Both the position numbers and the translations under genes were made by a program. The notes beneath the pieces were generated by a model. The model saw only the letters and a program-made list of their open reading frames with translations, searched no databases and was not told where the DNA came from. From Cobetia marina (GTDB taxonomy: Bacteria > Pseudomonadota > Gammaproteobacteria > Pseudomonadales > Halomonadaceae), in assembly GCF_001720485.1 (NCBI RefSeq), contig NZ_CP017114.1:3782001-3846000 (forward strand): DNA of 64,000 nucleotides, written 5' to 3'. Below are positions 1 through 8,361 of this stretch, in pieces (the first letter of the stretch is position 1; the number at the start of each line of letters is the position of its first letter).

Positions 1-1427
1 AGGCCATCATGGTGGCCATCGCCATCGCGCTGGTCGTTCAGGCCAACGACGACACCATTCGCTACTACGCGCTGGGCGACTGGCAGCCTCCCTTCGGGAT
101 CGTGCTGGTGCTGGATCGCCTGTCGGCGACCATGGTGCTGCTCAGCTCGGTACTGGGCCTGCTGGCCTGCCTGTATGCCACGGCGGGCATCGATGAGACA
201 GGCTCCAACTTCCATGGCCTGTTCCTGCTGCAGCTGATGGGGATCAACGGTGCCTTCCTGACCGGTGACCTCTTCAACCTGTTCGTGTTCTTCGAGGTCC
301 TGCTGATCGCCTCATACGCCCTGCTGCTGCACGGCGGCAGCAAGGCTCGCACGCTGTCGGCCCTGCATTACGTGGTGCTGAACCTGATGGGGTCGGCGTT
401 CTTCCTGATCGCGCTGGGCATCCTCTACGGCGTGACAGGTACGCTGAACATGGCCGACATGGCCGTCATCGTCACCACGCTGGACCCGGGACGGGCCGGC
501 CTGATGGAAGCCGGCGGTCTGCTGCTGCTGGTGGTATTCGGCCTCAAGGCCGCGATGCTGCCGCTGTATTTCTGGCTACCCCGCGCCTACGCCGCGGCCT
601 CGGCGCCGGTGGCGGCGCTGTTCGCGATCATGACCAAGGTCGGCATCTATTCCATCCTGCGCGTCTACTCGCTGATCTTCACCGACAACGCCGGCACCCT
701 GGCAGATCTCGGTCGCGACTGGCTGTGGTGGGCAGGGCTCGCCACGCTGGTCGTGTCGATGCTCGGCGTGCTCTCGGCACGTGACCTGCGCACCCTGGTG
801 GCCTATCTGGTGATGATCTCGGTCGGTACGCTACTGACGGCGCTGGGCATGAACAGCATCGCGGCGGACAGCGCCCTGCTGTTCTACCTGATCCACTCCA
901 CCCTGGTCACCGGCGGCCTCTTCCTGCTGGTGGATGTGATGGCAGGCCAGCGTGGCAAGGCCGGTGCCCGTATCGTGCGCTCACGGCCACTGCTGCAGGC
1001 GGGCCTGCTGGGCGGACTGTTCCTGATCGGCACGGCGGCCGCGGCGGGCCTGCCGCCCTTCTCGGGCGCCATCGGCAAGGCGCTGATCCTGTCGTCCGCC
1101 TCACTGGAGCAGCAGGTATGGCTGTGGCCAGTGCTGCTGCTGGCCGGGCTGTGCTCGATCGTGGCCTGTTCGCGTGCCGGTTCCAGCGTGTTCTGGCGCA
1201 CCGGCAACAGTGAACCCAGCGGTGAACGACTCGGTGTCGCGCGCGGCATCGCGACCTGCGGCCTGATCTCCGCCGCACTGGCACTGGTCGTCTTCGCCGG
1301 TCCCGTCTCGCATTGGACCAAGGCCACCGCACAGCAACTGTCGGACCCGGCCCCCTATCTCGATGCCCTTCTGGGCAAGGACGCCGCACCGGAAACCGCT
1401 CTGCCGCTCAAGGGAGACGCTCAATGA
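1..1427 (+). CDS. mrpD: Mrp Na+/H+ antiporter subunit D (5' end outside window)
   Basis: Proton-translocating membrane subunit of the Mrp (Pha/Mnh) multisubunit monovalent cation/proton antiporter, related to complex I NuoM/NuoN. The frame is open from the first bases and about 474 residues are visible, less than the usual 500 or so, so the true start lies before the window. The family's charged membrane residues are present: Glu in FNLFVFFEVLL and Lys in FGLKAAMLPLYFWLPRAY. Many hydrophobic helices follow. Its TGA overlaps the mrpE start (ATGA), and mrpE, mrpF and mrpG follow directly. In halophiles this complex exports Na+ and supports pH homeostasis. Confidence 0.95.
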   Translation, partial: AIMVAIAIALVVQANDDTIRYYALGDWQPPFGIVLVLDRLSATMVLLSSVLGLLACLYATAGIDETGSNFHGLFLLQLMGINGAFLTGDLFNLFVFFEVLLIASYALLLHGGSKARTLSALHYVVLNLMGSAFFLIALGILYGVTGTLNMADMAVIVTTLDPGRAGLMEAGGLLLLVVFGLKAAMLPLYFWLPRAYAAASAPVAALFAIMTKVGIYSILRVYSLIFTDNAGTLADLGRDWLWWAGLATLVVSMLGVLSARDLRTLVAYLVMISVGTLLTALGMNSIAADSALLFYLIHSTLVTGGLFLLVDVMAGQRGKAGARIVRSRPLLQAGLLGGLFLIGTAAAAGLPPFSGAIGKALILSSASLEQQVWLWPVLLLAGLCSIVACSRAGSSVFWRTGNSEPSGERLGVARGIATCGLISAALALVVFAGPVSHWTKATAQQLSDPAPYLDALLGKDAAPETALPLKGDAQ

Positions 1428-1924
1428 TCAAGTCTCGTTCTCGCGTTCTGCCCACCCCGATGCTCTCGACCCTGCTGCTGGTCGTGTGGCTGATGCTGCA
1501 GAACAGCGTCTCGCCCGGGCAGATATTGCTCGGTGCGGTGCTGGCCATCGCCATCCCGGCACTGACCTATCGTTTCTGGGAGCCGCAGCCGGATCTCCAG
1601 AAACCGTGGCGACTGATCGGCTACCTGCTGCGCGTCATCCTGGACATCATCATCGCCAACCTGCAGGTCTCGCGACTCATCCTGAATCCGCGTGCGAAAT
1701 TCCGCCCGGCCTTCGTGCGCTATCCGCTGGAGCTCGAGCAGAAGTTCCCGATCACCCTGCTGTCGAGCACCATCACGCTGACACCGGGGACGGTCTCTGC
1801 CTATCTCACGCTGGATGGTCGCCATCTGATCATCCATGCACTGGATGTCGAGGATGAACAGGCATTGATCGACGAGATCCGCCAGCGCTACGAGCGCCCG
1901 CTGAAGGAGATCTACGAATGCTAG
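1424..1924 (+). CDS. mrpE: Mrp Na+/H+ antiporter subunit E
   Basis: 166-residue accessory membrane subunit of the Mrp antiporter. The N-terminal helix pair (LLLVVWLMLQNSVSPGQILL) and the later segment ITLLSSTITLTPGTVSAYL are typical of MrpE. The ATG at 1424 overlaps the mrpD stop, so translation is probably coupled, and the 3' end overlaps mrpF by 7 nt. Length is normal for the family. Confidence 0.95.
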   Translation: MIKSRSRVLPTPMLSTLLLVVWLMLQNSVSPGQILLGAVLAIAIPALTYRFWEPQPDLQKPWRLIGYLLRVILDIIIANLQVSRLILNPRAKFRPAFVRYPLELEQKFPITLLSSTITLTPGTVSAYLTLDGRHLIIHALDVEDEQALIDEIRQRYERPLKEIYEC

Positions 1925-2187
1925 ACATCGCCCTGTGGATCAGCATCGCGCTGTTCGCGGCGTCCCTGATGCTCAACGTCTTCCGGCTGGCCATCGGCCC
2001 GGACCTGCCGGACCGCATCCTCGCCGTGGACACCATGTACGTGAACTCCATCGCGCTGATCGTGCTGTTCAGCATCCAGCTCAACAGCAAGGCCTACTTC
2101 GAGGCGGCGCTGCTGATCGCCATGCTGGGCTTCGTCAGCACCGTGGCAGTCTGCAAGTATCTGCTGCGCGGCGACATCATCGAATGA
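1918..2187 (+). CDS. mrpF: Mrp Na+/H+ antiporter subunit F
   Basis: 89-residue small subunit with three predicted membrane helices. The family signature GPDLPDRILAVDT lies after helix 1 and includes the conserved Asp. It starts inside the last codons of mrpE and is followed 18 nt later by mrpG, in the canonical E-F-G order. Confidence 0.95.
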   Translation: MLDIALWISIALFAASLMLNVFRLAIGPDLPDRILAVDTMYVNSIALIVLFSIQLNSKAYFEAALLIAMLGFVSTVAVCKYLLRGDIIE

Positions 2188-2205
2188 CCTGAGCGGAGAG
2201 TCTCC

Positions 2206-2607
2206 ATGCCCACCTGGTTCTATCCTGTCCTGGAAGGCGTGATCGCCTTCTTCCTGATCGCCGGCGGCCTGTTCGCCTTCATCGGGTCGCTGGGGCTGAC
2301 GCACCTCAAGGACTTCTACATGCGTCTGCACGGTCCCAGCAAGACCACCACCCTGGGGGTCGGCTGCGTACTGATGGCGTCGATGATCTATTTCCGCGCC
2401 ACTACCGGTCACTTCAGCTTCCAGGAGATGCTGATCACCATCTTCCTGTTCATCACCGCCCCGGTGACCGCACACCTGCTGTCCAAGGCCGCGCTGCATC
2501 AGAAGCTGGTGGCGGACATCCGTACCCGCAACGTGCCGGAACGTCTGGAAGTATCAGACGAACCGGATGAGGCAAATGCCGAAGCCTCGGAATCGCGCCT
2601 GCCCTGA
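2206..2607 (+). CDS. mrpG: Mrp Na+/H+ antiporter subunit G
   Basis: 133-residue last subunit of the operon. Three hydrophobic helices are followed by a charged cytoplasmic tail rich in Glu and Asp. GLTHLKDFYMRLHGPSKTTT is the recognisable MrpG core. A purine-rich ribosome-binding stretch (GAGCGGAGAG) precedes the ATG at 2206. A strong hairpin lies about 80 nt after the stop, consistent with the end of the mrp transcript. Confidence 0.95.
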   Translation: MPTWFYPVLEGVIAFFLIAGGLFAFIGSLGLTHLKDFYMRLHGPSKTTTLGVGCVLMASMIYFRATTGHFSFQEMLITIFLFITAPVTAHLLSKAALHQKLVADIRTRNVPERLEVSDEPDEANAEASESRLP

Positions 2608-2687
2608 GCGCTCGTGTTCGCCTGACGCTCTGACCTGCCCCGGTCGGCCCCACTCCTCTCGCGAGGCGAGACGGCAGACCAACGCAA

Positions 2688-2719
2688 AGCGCCCCCACCA
2701 GGAGACTGGTGGGGGCGCT
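2688..2719 (+). terminator. Terminator of the mrp operon
   Basis: A perfect 13-bp inverted repeat (AGCGCCCCCACCA and its complement) has a 6-nt loop and is followed by GTCTTTCC. It lies between convergent mrpG and hemH. The T-run is short, so it may act as a partly bidirectional terminator. Confidence 0.8.
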
Positions 2720-2803
2720 GTCTTTCCAGCGTTTCACTGCGCATCTGTCACTCGGACTGCGGTGCTCAGATCATTCAGGCGGGCCTCATGCCTGCCCTGC
2801 TCG

Positions 2804-3793
2804 TCACCAGCCCTGAGCATGCTGGCGGCACAGTGCCTCTAGCAGATCGATATGCTCACGACGGTCATTGAGCGCCGGAATGTAGCGGAACTCGCCCCCG
2901 CCGGACTCGGTGAAGTAGCCGCGATTCTCCTCTTCCAGCTCCTCCAGCGTCTCGAGACAGTCGGCCGCGAAGGCCGGCGAGATGACGTCGACGCTTTCCA
3001 GACCTTCAGCCCCCCAGGCCTTGAGCGTCTCATCGGTATACGGCTTGAGCCACTCGGCCTTGCCGAAGCGTGACTGGTAGGTCATCGCCCACTCATCGTC
3101 CCCAAGCCCCAACGCCTCGGCCAGCAGCTGGCTGGTGCGCTCGCACTGGCGTGGGTAGGGGTCGCCCGCCGTCGCATAGCGCTTGGGGATGCCGTGATAG
3201 CTCATCAACAGACGCTTGCCGCGATGCCCGGCCTTTTCCCAGTGCTCACGGACACTGGCGGCCAGCGCGGCGATGTAGTCAGGATGATCATGGTAGTCAC
3301 GCACGAAGCGCAGTTCCGGCAGGTGCGGACACGGCTTGAGCGCGCGCGCCAGGCGATCGAACACCGCGGCAGTCGTGGTCCGCGAGAACTGCGGATAGAG
3401 CGGCAGCACCAGGATGCGATCTGCCCCACGACTGGCCAGCTTGCGCCCCACCTCTTCCATGGTCGGCTTGCCGTAGGTCATCGCAAGCTCTACCGGAATC
3501 TCCTCGCCCAGCGTTTCGGCCAGACGCGCCTCCAGCGCGGCACGTTGACGCTTGCCGATCGCCATCAGCGGCGAGCCGTCTTCCGTCCACACCGAGGCAT
3601 AGGCCTCGGCGACCTTCTTGGGGCGAGTCGTCAGCACCAGGCCATGCAGGATCGGCAGCCAGAGCAGTCGCGGCAGGTCGATCACGCGTACATCACCGAG
3701 AAACTCCGCGAGGTAGCGGCGCACCGCCTTGGGTGTCGGGGCTTCAGGGGTGCCGAGATTGACCAGCATGACGCCGAAACGCGGGGTGCTCAT
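2804..3793 (-). CDS. hemH: Ferrochelatase
   Basis: Inserts Fe2+ into protoporphyrin IX, the last step of haem synthesis, at the inner face of the membrane. The 329-residue protein starts MSTPRFGVMLVNLGTPEAPT. It carries the family motifs MSYHGIPKRYATAGDPYPRQC (catalytic His) and SPAFAADCLETLEELEEENR (conserved Glu). I chose the ATG at 3793 over one nine codons upstream because CAGGAG lies 10 nt before it. The gene is monocistronic, convergent with mrpG and divergent from the photolyase gene. Confidence 0.95.
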   Translation of the reverse strand: MSTPRFGVMLVNLGTPEAPTPKAVRRYLAEFLGDVRVIDLPRLLWLPILHGLVLTTRPKKVAEAYASVWTEDGSPLMAIGKRQRAALEARLAETLGEEIPVELAMTYGKPTMEEVGRKLASRGADRILVLPLYPQFSRTTTAAVFDRLARALKPCPHLPELRFVRDYHDHPDYIAALAASVREHWEKAGHRGKRLLMSYHGIPKRYATAGDPYPRQCERTSQLLAEALGLGDDEWAMTYQSRFGKAEWLKPYTDETLKAWGAEGLESVDVISPAFAADCLETLEELEEENRGYFTESGGGEFRYIPALNDRREHIDLLEALCRQHAQGW

Positions 3794-3934
3794 GGGCGAT
3801 GAACTCCTGACAAGGGGCAAGAAAAGGGGTGAAGCGGCAACCAGCCACCCTCACCGACAGCGCAGCCATGTTACCAGCTCGCCCTGTGCGTGAGGGATGA
3901 AGTTATACTATCATCACGATTTGTACAGCTTTAC

Positions 3935-3947
3935 GACAATTATTGTC
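3935..3947. promoter_or_regulatory. Palindrome between hemH and photolyase gene
   Basis: The odd palindrome GACAATTATTGTC sits 46 nt before the photolyase start, in an AT-rich patch. TTGTACAG lies just upstream on the plus strand. Photolyase operons in many bacteria are light-induced through MerR-type B12 photoreceptors (LitR/CarH). No such regulator gene is in the window, so operator function is only a suggestion. Confidence 0.35.
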
Positions 3948-3992
3948 ACAACCTGACGCAAGCCGTGCTTGCGCCCCGCCGCAGGAGTCAGT

Positions 3993-5669
3993 GTGCCCGA
4001 AACCTCCACTCTGCAACTTGCCACCCGTCACGACTTCGCACGCCCGCTGGTGCTGATTCTCGGTGACCAGCTCAGTCACGAGCTTGCGAGCCTCAAGCAG
4101 GCACCTGCCGAGAGTCTGATCGCCTTCTGCGAGGTCGAGGAGGAAGGCCGCTACGTGCCACACCATCCGCACAAGATCGCGATGATGCTGGCCGCGATGC
4201 GCCATCACGCACAGGAGCTGCGCGACTGCGGCTGGCAGGTGCATGAAAGCCGCCTGGATGACCCGGACAATCGTCAATCCCTGATCCTGGAAGCCGAGCG
4301 GCTGGCCGCGCTCCATCAGTGTGACGGCATTCTGGTGACTCGCCCCGGGGAATGGCGACTGCTGGAGGCCTTCCTCGCACGCCGCGAGGAAGGCGAGATC
4401 CCCTGGGTGGTGCTGGAAGATCACCGCTTCTTCACCACACCGGCACAGTTCGCGACCTGGGCCGACGGACGCAAGCAATTGCGCATGGAATACTTCTACC
4501 GTGAACAGCGTCGTGACACGGACCTGTTGATGGAAGGCAGCGAGCCCGCCGGCGGCAAGTTCAATCATGATCATGACAATCGCGAACCGATTCCCGCCGA
4601 CTTCCAGTCACCGCCACCACCGCAGCATGACCACCGCCAGGATGCGCTGACGCGCGAAGTGCTGACACTGGTGGACACCCGCTTCGGCGAGGGAGCCGAG
4701 GGCGAGCTGCGTCATTTCGGCAATCTGGACAACTTCAACTGGGCCGTGACCCGCGCCCAGGCGCTCGACGATCTCGCTCACTTCCTCGCGCACTGCCTGG
4801 CAGACTTCGGCCGCCATCAGGATGCCATCGATGACAGTGACCCCTTCCTGTTCCACTCCCGGCTTTCCGCGGCGCTCAATATCGGGCTTCTGAGTCCCCA
4901 CGAAGTCTGCGCTGCCGTCGATGATGCCTGGCGACGTGGCGAGGTACCGGTCAATTCCGCCGAGGGCTTCATCCGGCAGATTCTCGGTTGGCGAGAGTAT
5001 GTGCGTGGGATCTACTGGACACGCATGCCCGGCTACAAGCAGGAGAATCGCCTGAGTGCGACACGGGATCTACCGGAGGTCTTCTGGCGCGGCGACAGCG
5101 GCATGCGCTGTGTGGATCAAGCCATCCTCAGTACGCGTGATCATGCCTATGCCCACCATATCCGCCGCCTGATGGTCACCGGCAATTTCGCCCTGCTGTG
5201 CGGCGTGAAGCCCGAGGCGCTATGCGACTGGTATCTGGCGGTCTACGTCGATGCCTGCGAGTGGGTGGAGCTGCCCAATACCCTGGGCATGGTGCTGCAC
5301 GCCGATGGCGGCCTGATGGGCTCCAAGCCCTATTGTGCCTCGGGCAAGTACATCGATCGCATGTCCAATCACTGCGACAGGTGCCAGTACTCGCCGAAGA
5401 AGGTCACCGGCACGCATGCCTGCCCCATCAATAGTCTCTATTGGCACTTCATCGAACGCCATCGCGAATCACTGTCACGCAACCCGCGCATGTCGCTGGT
5501 CTATGGCAGCTGGCGACGCATGAAGGACGAAAAGCGCGAGGCATTGCTGCAACAGGCCGAGGCCTTTCTCGCCCGACTCGACAGCGCCGCTGACTATGGT
5601 AGCGGTGCCCATCGCGCGGGTTACCATCCCGCGCCCTCCAGTTCCACGACCGACAAGGAATCCTCATGA
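3993..5669 (+). CDS. [4Fe-4S] bacterial cryptochrome/(6-4) photolyase (PhrB type)
   Basis: 558-residue flavoprotein of the FeS-BCP/CryPro class, for blue-light repair of UV (6-4) photoproducts. The N-terminal antenna fold begins PLVLILGDQLSHELASL, and the C-terminal half carries the FAD/DNA-binding region (WREYVRGIYW). Four cysteines at residues 373, 461, 464 and 477 have spacing 88, 3 and 13. That is the same as the Fe-S ligands Cys350, 438, 441 and 454 of Agrobacterium PhrB, so cluster binding is very likely. I chose the GTG at 3993 because GCAGGAG lies about 7 nt upstream; a TTG eight codons earlier lacks a site. The stop overlaps the DCC gene (ATGA). The substrate class is inferred from family. 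Confidence 0.9.
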   Translation: MPETSTLQLATRHDFARPLVLILGDQLSHELASLKQAPAESLIAFCEVEEEGRYVPHHPHKIAMMLAAMRHHAQELRDCGWQVHESRLDDPDNRQSLILEAERLAALHQCDGILVTRPGEWRLLEAFLARREEGEIPWVVLEDHRFFTTPAQFATWADGRKQLRMEYFYREQRRDTDLLMEGSEPAGGKFNHDHDNREPIPADFQSPPPPQHDHRQDALTREVLTLVDTRFGEGAEGELRHFGNLDNFNWAVTRAQALDDLAHFLAHCLADFGRHQDAIDDSDPFLFHSRLSAALNIGLLSPHEVCAAVDDAWRRGEVPVNSAEGFIRQILGWREYVRGIYWTRMPGYKQENRLSATRDLPEVFWRGDSGMRCVDQAILSTRDHAYAHHIRRLMVTGNFALLCGVKPEALCDWYLAVYVDACEWVELPNTLGMVLHADGGLMGSKPYCASGKYIDRMSNHCDRCQYSPKKVTGTHACPINSLYWHFIERHRESLSRNPRMSLVYGSWRRMKDEKREALLQQAEAFLARLDSAADYGSGAHRAGYHPAPSSSTTDKESS

Positions 5670-6052
5670 GTCGCATCTGGCAGGCCAGTGCACCGGTCAC
5701 GCTCTATCACGATGGCAAGTGCCCCCTGTGCCAGCGGGAGGTCGCCTGGCTGGCGAGACACCCGAGGCGGGAACGGGTCAGGACGGTCGACATTCGTGCA
5801 AAGGACTTTTCCCCAGATGCTCTGGGGCTGAGCTTCGAGACGATGATGGGGCGCCTGCACGTGCAGGATGCGCGCGGGGAGTGGTATGTCGGCATGGACG
5901 CCAGCCGAGCCCTCTATGCGGTGCTCGGCTATCGGCGCCTGGTGAGGCTGTCATTGCTGCCGGGGCTGCGTCCATTGCTGGATGTGGGCTATCGGGTCTT
6001 TGCCCGCCACCGTGAGCGTATCGGCCGCTGGGTCCCCCAGAGGAGACGCTGA
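5666..6052 (+). CDS. DCC-family thiol-disulfide oxidoreductase (DUF393)
   Basis: 128-residue protein with the family start YHDGKCPLC: Asp16, and a CxxC pair at Cys19 and Cys22, followed by a short helical domain. The family name comes from its Asp-Cys-Cys signature. The biochemical role is not settled, but thioredoxin-like redox activity is assumed. It is coupled to the photolyase gene by an ATGA overlap, a neighbourhood often seen for this family, suggesting a shared light or oxidative-stress role. It converges with the next gene with only 1 nt between stops. Confidence 0.85.
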   Translation: MSRIWQASAPVTLYHDGKCPLCQREVAWLARHPRRERVRTVDIRAKDFSPDALGLSFETMMGRLHVQDARGEWYVGMDASRALYAVLGYRRLVRLSLLPGLRPLLDVGYRVFARHRERIGRWVPQRRR

Positions 6053-6053
6053 C

Positions 6054-6410
6054 TCAGAAGCTCAAGGGGATGCGCGAGCTCAACGGTTGATGGTACTGAG
6101 GCGGTCGGCCGATCATCTCGTCGTTGGCCACCTGCGATACCAGCCAGGCGCGTGACAGACCGGCGCGCCTGAGCTCGCTGTAGACATCCTCCAGCGAGCG
6201 GAACAGCATCGGCTTGCCACGTTTCATCAACAGTTCACTGCGCTCATCGTCTTCATCGGCACCCGCTTCCAGTACCAGCTGGACCTGATAGAAGCGGCTG
6301 GCGGCATGACTGATCACGCGCGCCTCCAGTGCCGGATACTCGGCGATCAGCGCATTCAGGTTGCTGACCAGCAGGCCAGCAGGTGTGAAGGCAGCGGCAA
6401 TTCTGGACAT
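6054..6410 (-). CDS. Small conserved protein, tentatively DUF6482-like
   Basis: 118-residue soluble protein with no signal peptide or catalytic motif that I recognise. The central stretch LFRSLEDVYSELRRAGLSRAW, cut here as a positional guide, and a later NDEMIG resemble the Halomonas/Pseudomonas DUF6482 group, but I recall this only loosely. The ATG at 6410 is preferred because CAGGAG lies 8 nt upstream; an ATG 14 codons earlier lacks a ribosome-binding site. Function unknown. Confidence 0.6.
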   Translation of the reverse strand: MSRIAAAFTPAGLLVSNLNALIAEYPALEARVISHAASRFYQVQLVLEAGADEDDERSELLMKRGKPMLFRSLEDVYSELRRAGLSRAWLVSQVANDEMIGRPPQYHQPLSSRIPLSF

Positions 6411-6565
6411 GGTGTCGGCTCCTGGACCTCTGTTGTCTGAGGTATCCATCATCGTGAAGGTGGCGTCAAGGCTTCACGCCAGCTTGCGGGGGGACGATGA
6501 CGATTGAACGGCACCGCCATGACCATTGGATGACGTCATGTTCAAGGCCGCCGCCCCGGAGAGGC

Positions 6566-7822
6566 TCACGGACACTGAGCACGAACCGCCAGCTGACGTT
6601 CCGCGAGGATGCGCAGCAGATCCAGAGGACGCCCAAGGCCGCGATAGCATCCCCCTCGCATGATGATGAAGTCCTCGTCACGATAAATGTCCCGGCGCCC
6701 GAGCAGCTTGGCCGACAGACGCTCGAGCGGCTCATCTTCCTCGACACGCAGTGAATGGGTCTGCATGACCTCATGAATCGCCCGTCGTCCATGCAGCTCC
6801 GGTCCGAAGCGCTGATTCAGCAATCCCAGCAGTCGATGGCGGATGATCATGCCGATCGGCCGCTGCTGCGCGTCCACCACTGCCAGCGCCATCAATTCCG
6901 GCTCGGCATGCAGACGCTCGGCCACTTCCTCGAGACAGGTATCCTGCAGTACCGGCGCCACCTGCCGCAGCAGGCTGCCGGCACCGAGTGCCAGAGGCGC
7001 GGCATGCCGGCGGCGACTCAGACGATGCAGGCGCTGCTCGAGGCCGGCACGCTGGCGAGCGGGGTCCACCTCGGCGCTCGCAAACAGCCAGCCTTGCAGA
7101 TACTCAGCCCCCAGCTGGGACACGCATTCCATCTCGCCTTCCTGCTCGATGCCTTCCGCGATCACCTGACTGCCACTGCCGTGGGCGATGTCGATGATCG
7201 AGCGCACGAAACGCCGCTTGAGCGAATCCTGATGAATACCGCTGATGAAGTGTCGGTCGATCTTGACGAAGTCAGGCTGAACCGCCGACCACAGCTTGAG
7301 GCTGGCGTACCCTTCACCGAGGTCATCCAGCGCGATGGCGAAGCCCATCGACTGGTAATGGCAGACGGCCTCACGCATCAGTGCCGGGTCAAGCCCCGGG
7401 GTCTGCTCAGTCAACTCGATGACGACCTGATGCGGGTGCAGCCCATGGCGATGCAGGAGGTGACGTGTCAGTCCCCGAGAATGCGCACTGTCCAGCAGCA
7501 CCTCCGGCGACACGTTCAGGAACAGGCGCTCACTCAGGCCCTGCTCGGCCCATTGCTCAAGCGCCAGCTCACGACAGAGGCCGTCCAGCTCGGCGAGGCG
7601 CCGATGCTGGCGAGCCGCCTCGAGCATCGCCATCGGTGAGCGCAAGCTGCATCCTGCAGCAGCTCGCGCGAGTGCCTCGTAGGCGAAGACCTCACGGCCA
7701 TCTGCCGCCACGATGGGCTGGAAATGCATCCGCAACTGGCGAAGACGCAGCAACGCCTCCAGCGCCTGGCCGGATTCGGGAGTGGATGCCTCAGCTAAAG
7801 CGGGATGCGGGGATGGCAGCAT
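6566..7822 (-). CDS. c-di-GMP phosphodiesterase, EAL domain plus C-terminal CBS-like region
   Basis: 418-residue cytoplasmic protein. The EAL domain (about residues 25-265) keeps the catalytic set: YEALAR, FLNVSP, VIELTEQ, LDDLGEG, FVKIDRH, IAEGIEQ and LQGW. It is therefore predicted active in cleaving c-di-GMP to pGpG. No GGDEF domain is present. The C-terminal 130 residues contain CBS-like segments (MALAVVDAQQRPIGMIIRH), which often bind adenine nucleotides and could regulate the EAL domain. The start is uncertain: no good ribosome-binding site is seen at 7822, but residues encoded upstream to 7966 look non-coding. A diguanylate cyclase gene lies at the far end of the window. Confidence 0.85.
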   Translation of the reverse strand: MLPSPHPALAEASTPESGQALEALLRLRQLRMHFQPIVAADGREVFAYEALARAAAGCSLRSPMAMLEAARQHRRLAELDGLCRELALEQWAEQGLSERLFLNVSPEVLLDSAHSRGLTRHLLHRHGLHPHQVVIELTEQTPGLDPALMREAVCHYQSMGFAIALDDLGEGYASLKLWSAVQPDFVKIDRHFISGIHQDSLKRRFVRSIIDIAHGSGSQVIAEGIEQEGEMECVSQLGAEYLQGWLFASAEVDPARQRAGLEQRLHRLSRRRHAAPLALGAGSLLRQVAPVLQDTCLEEVAERLHAEPELMALAVVDAQQRPIGMIIRHRLLGLLNQRFGPELHGRRAIHEVMQTHSLRVEEDEPLERLSAKLLGRRDIYRDEDFIIMRGGCYRGLGRPLDLLRILAERQLAVRAQCP

Positions 7823-7987
7823 GCCAGAATCAAAGCATGCTGATATGACAGGAAAATGACACGGGCGGTGATGTGTCAGTGAAGGGTCGGGCACATCACC
7901 GCGGTGCTGCCGTGCAAGGACGCCTTGCGACGAGCCTGCACGGTCGTGGCTGGCCAATGCGCTCATGCCACGCCGGAAGTGGACGCC

Positions 7988-8275
7988 TTACAGCGAGTTG
8001 GGGTCGATGGCCTTGCCGAGGGAATTGCGGTCGATCCACTTGCCGGCCTTGGTTTCCTTGTAACGGAAGACCACCATGTCGCCCGCGACGACCGGCACTT
8101 CACTGTCTTCGGTCTGATAGCTGTAGCTCTCGCCCTCCACGACCAGCGTGAAGCGATAGAGATCCGGCATGCCCAGCCATTCCTTGAAAGGCCCTTCGCG
8201 CTCAAGGCTCTCCAGCGTACCGCGTCCCTGAAGCTTGGGAGTGCGTGCGCGTCCGCGCCCAAATCCACCTGCCAT
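7988..8275 (-). CDS. Small conserved hypothetical protein
   Basis: 95 residues. The start is well supported by GGGGAGGAGATAGC just before the ATG. The N-terminus is Gly/Arg-rich (MAGGFGRGRARTPKLQGRG), and the remainder looks like a compact beta-rich domain (RFTLVVEGESYSYQTEDSE, then DMVVFRYKE). No membrane segment or signal peptide. I do not recognise the family. It lies 86 nt downstream of dnaB on the same strand, so it may be cotranscribed with it. The basic Gly-rich start might contact nucleic acid, which is inference only. Confidence 0.7.
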   Translation of the reverse strand: MAGGFGRGRARTPKLQGRGTLESLEREGPFKEWLGMPDLYRFTLVVEGESYSYQTEDSEVPVVAGDMVVFRYKETKAGKWIDRNSLGKAIDPNSL

Positions 8276-8361
8276 GCTATCTCCTCCCCGTCAGTGCGGG
8301 TCTTGCGGGGCGACGTCGCTGCCGCCGCCCGGGTACATGTTTGATGCGCATGCGCATCACG

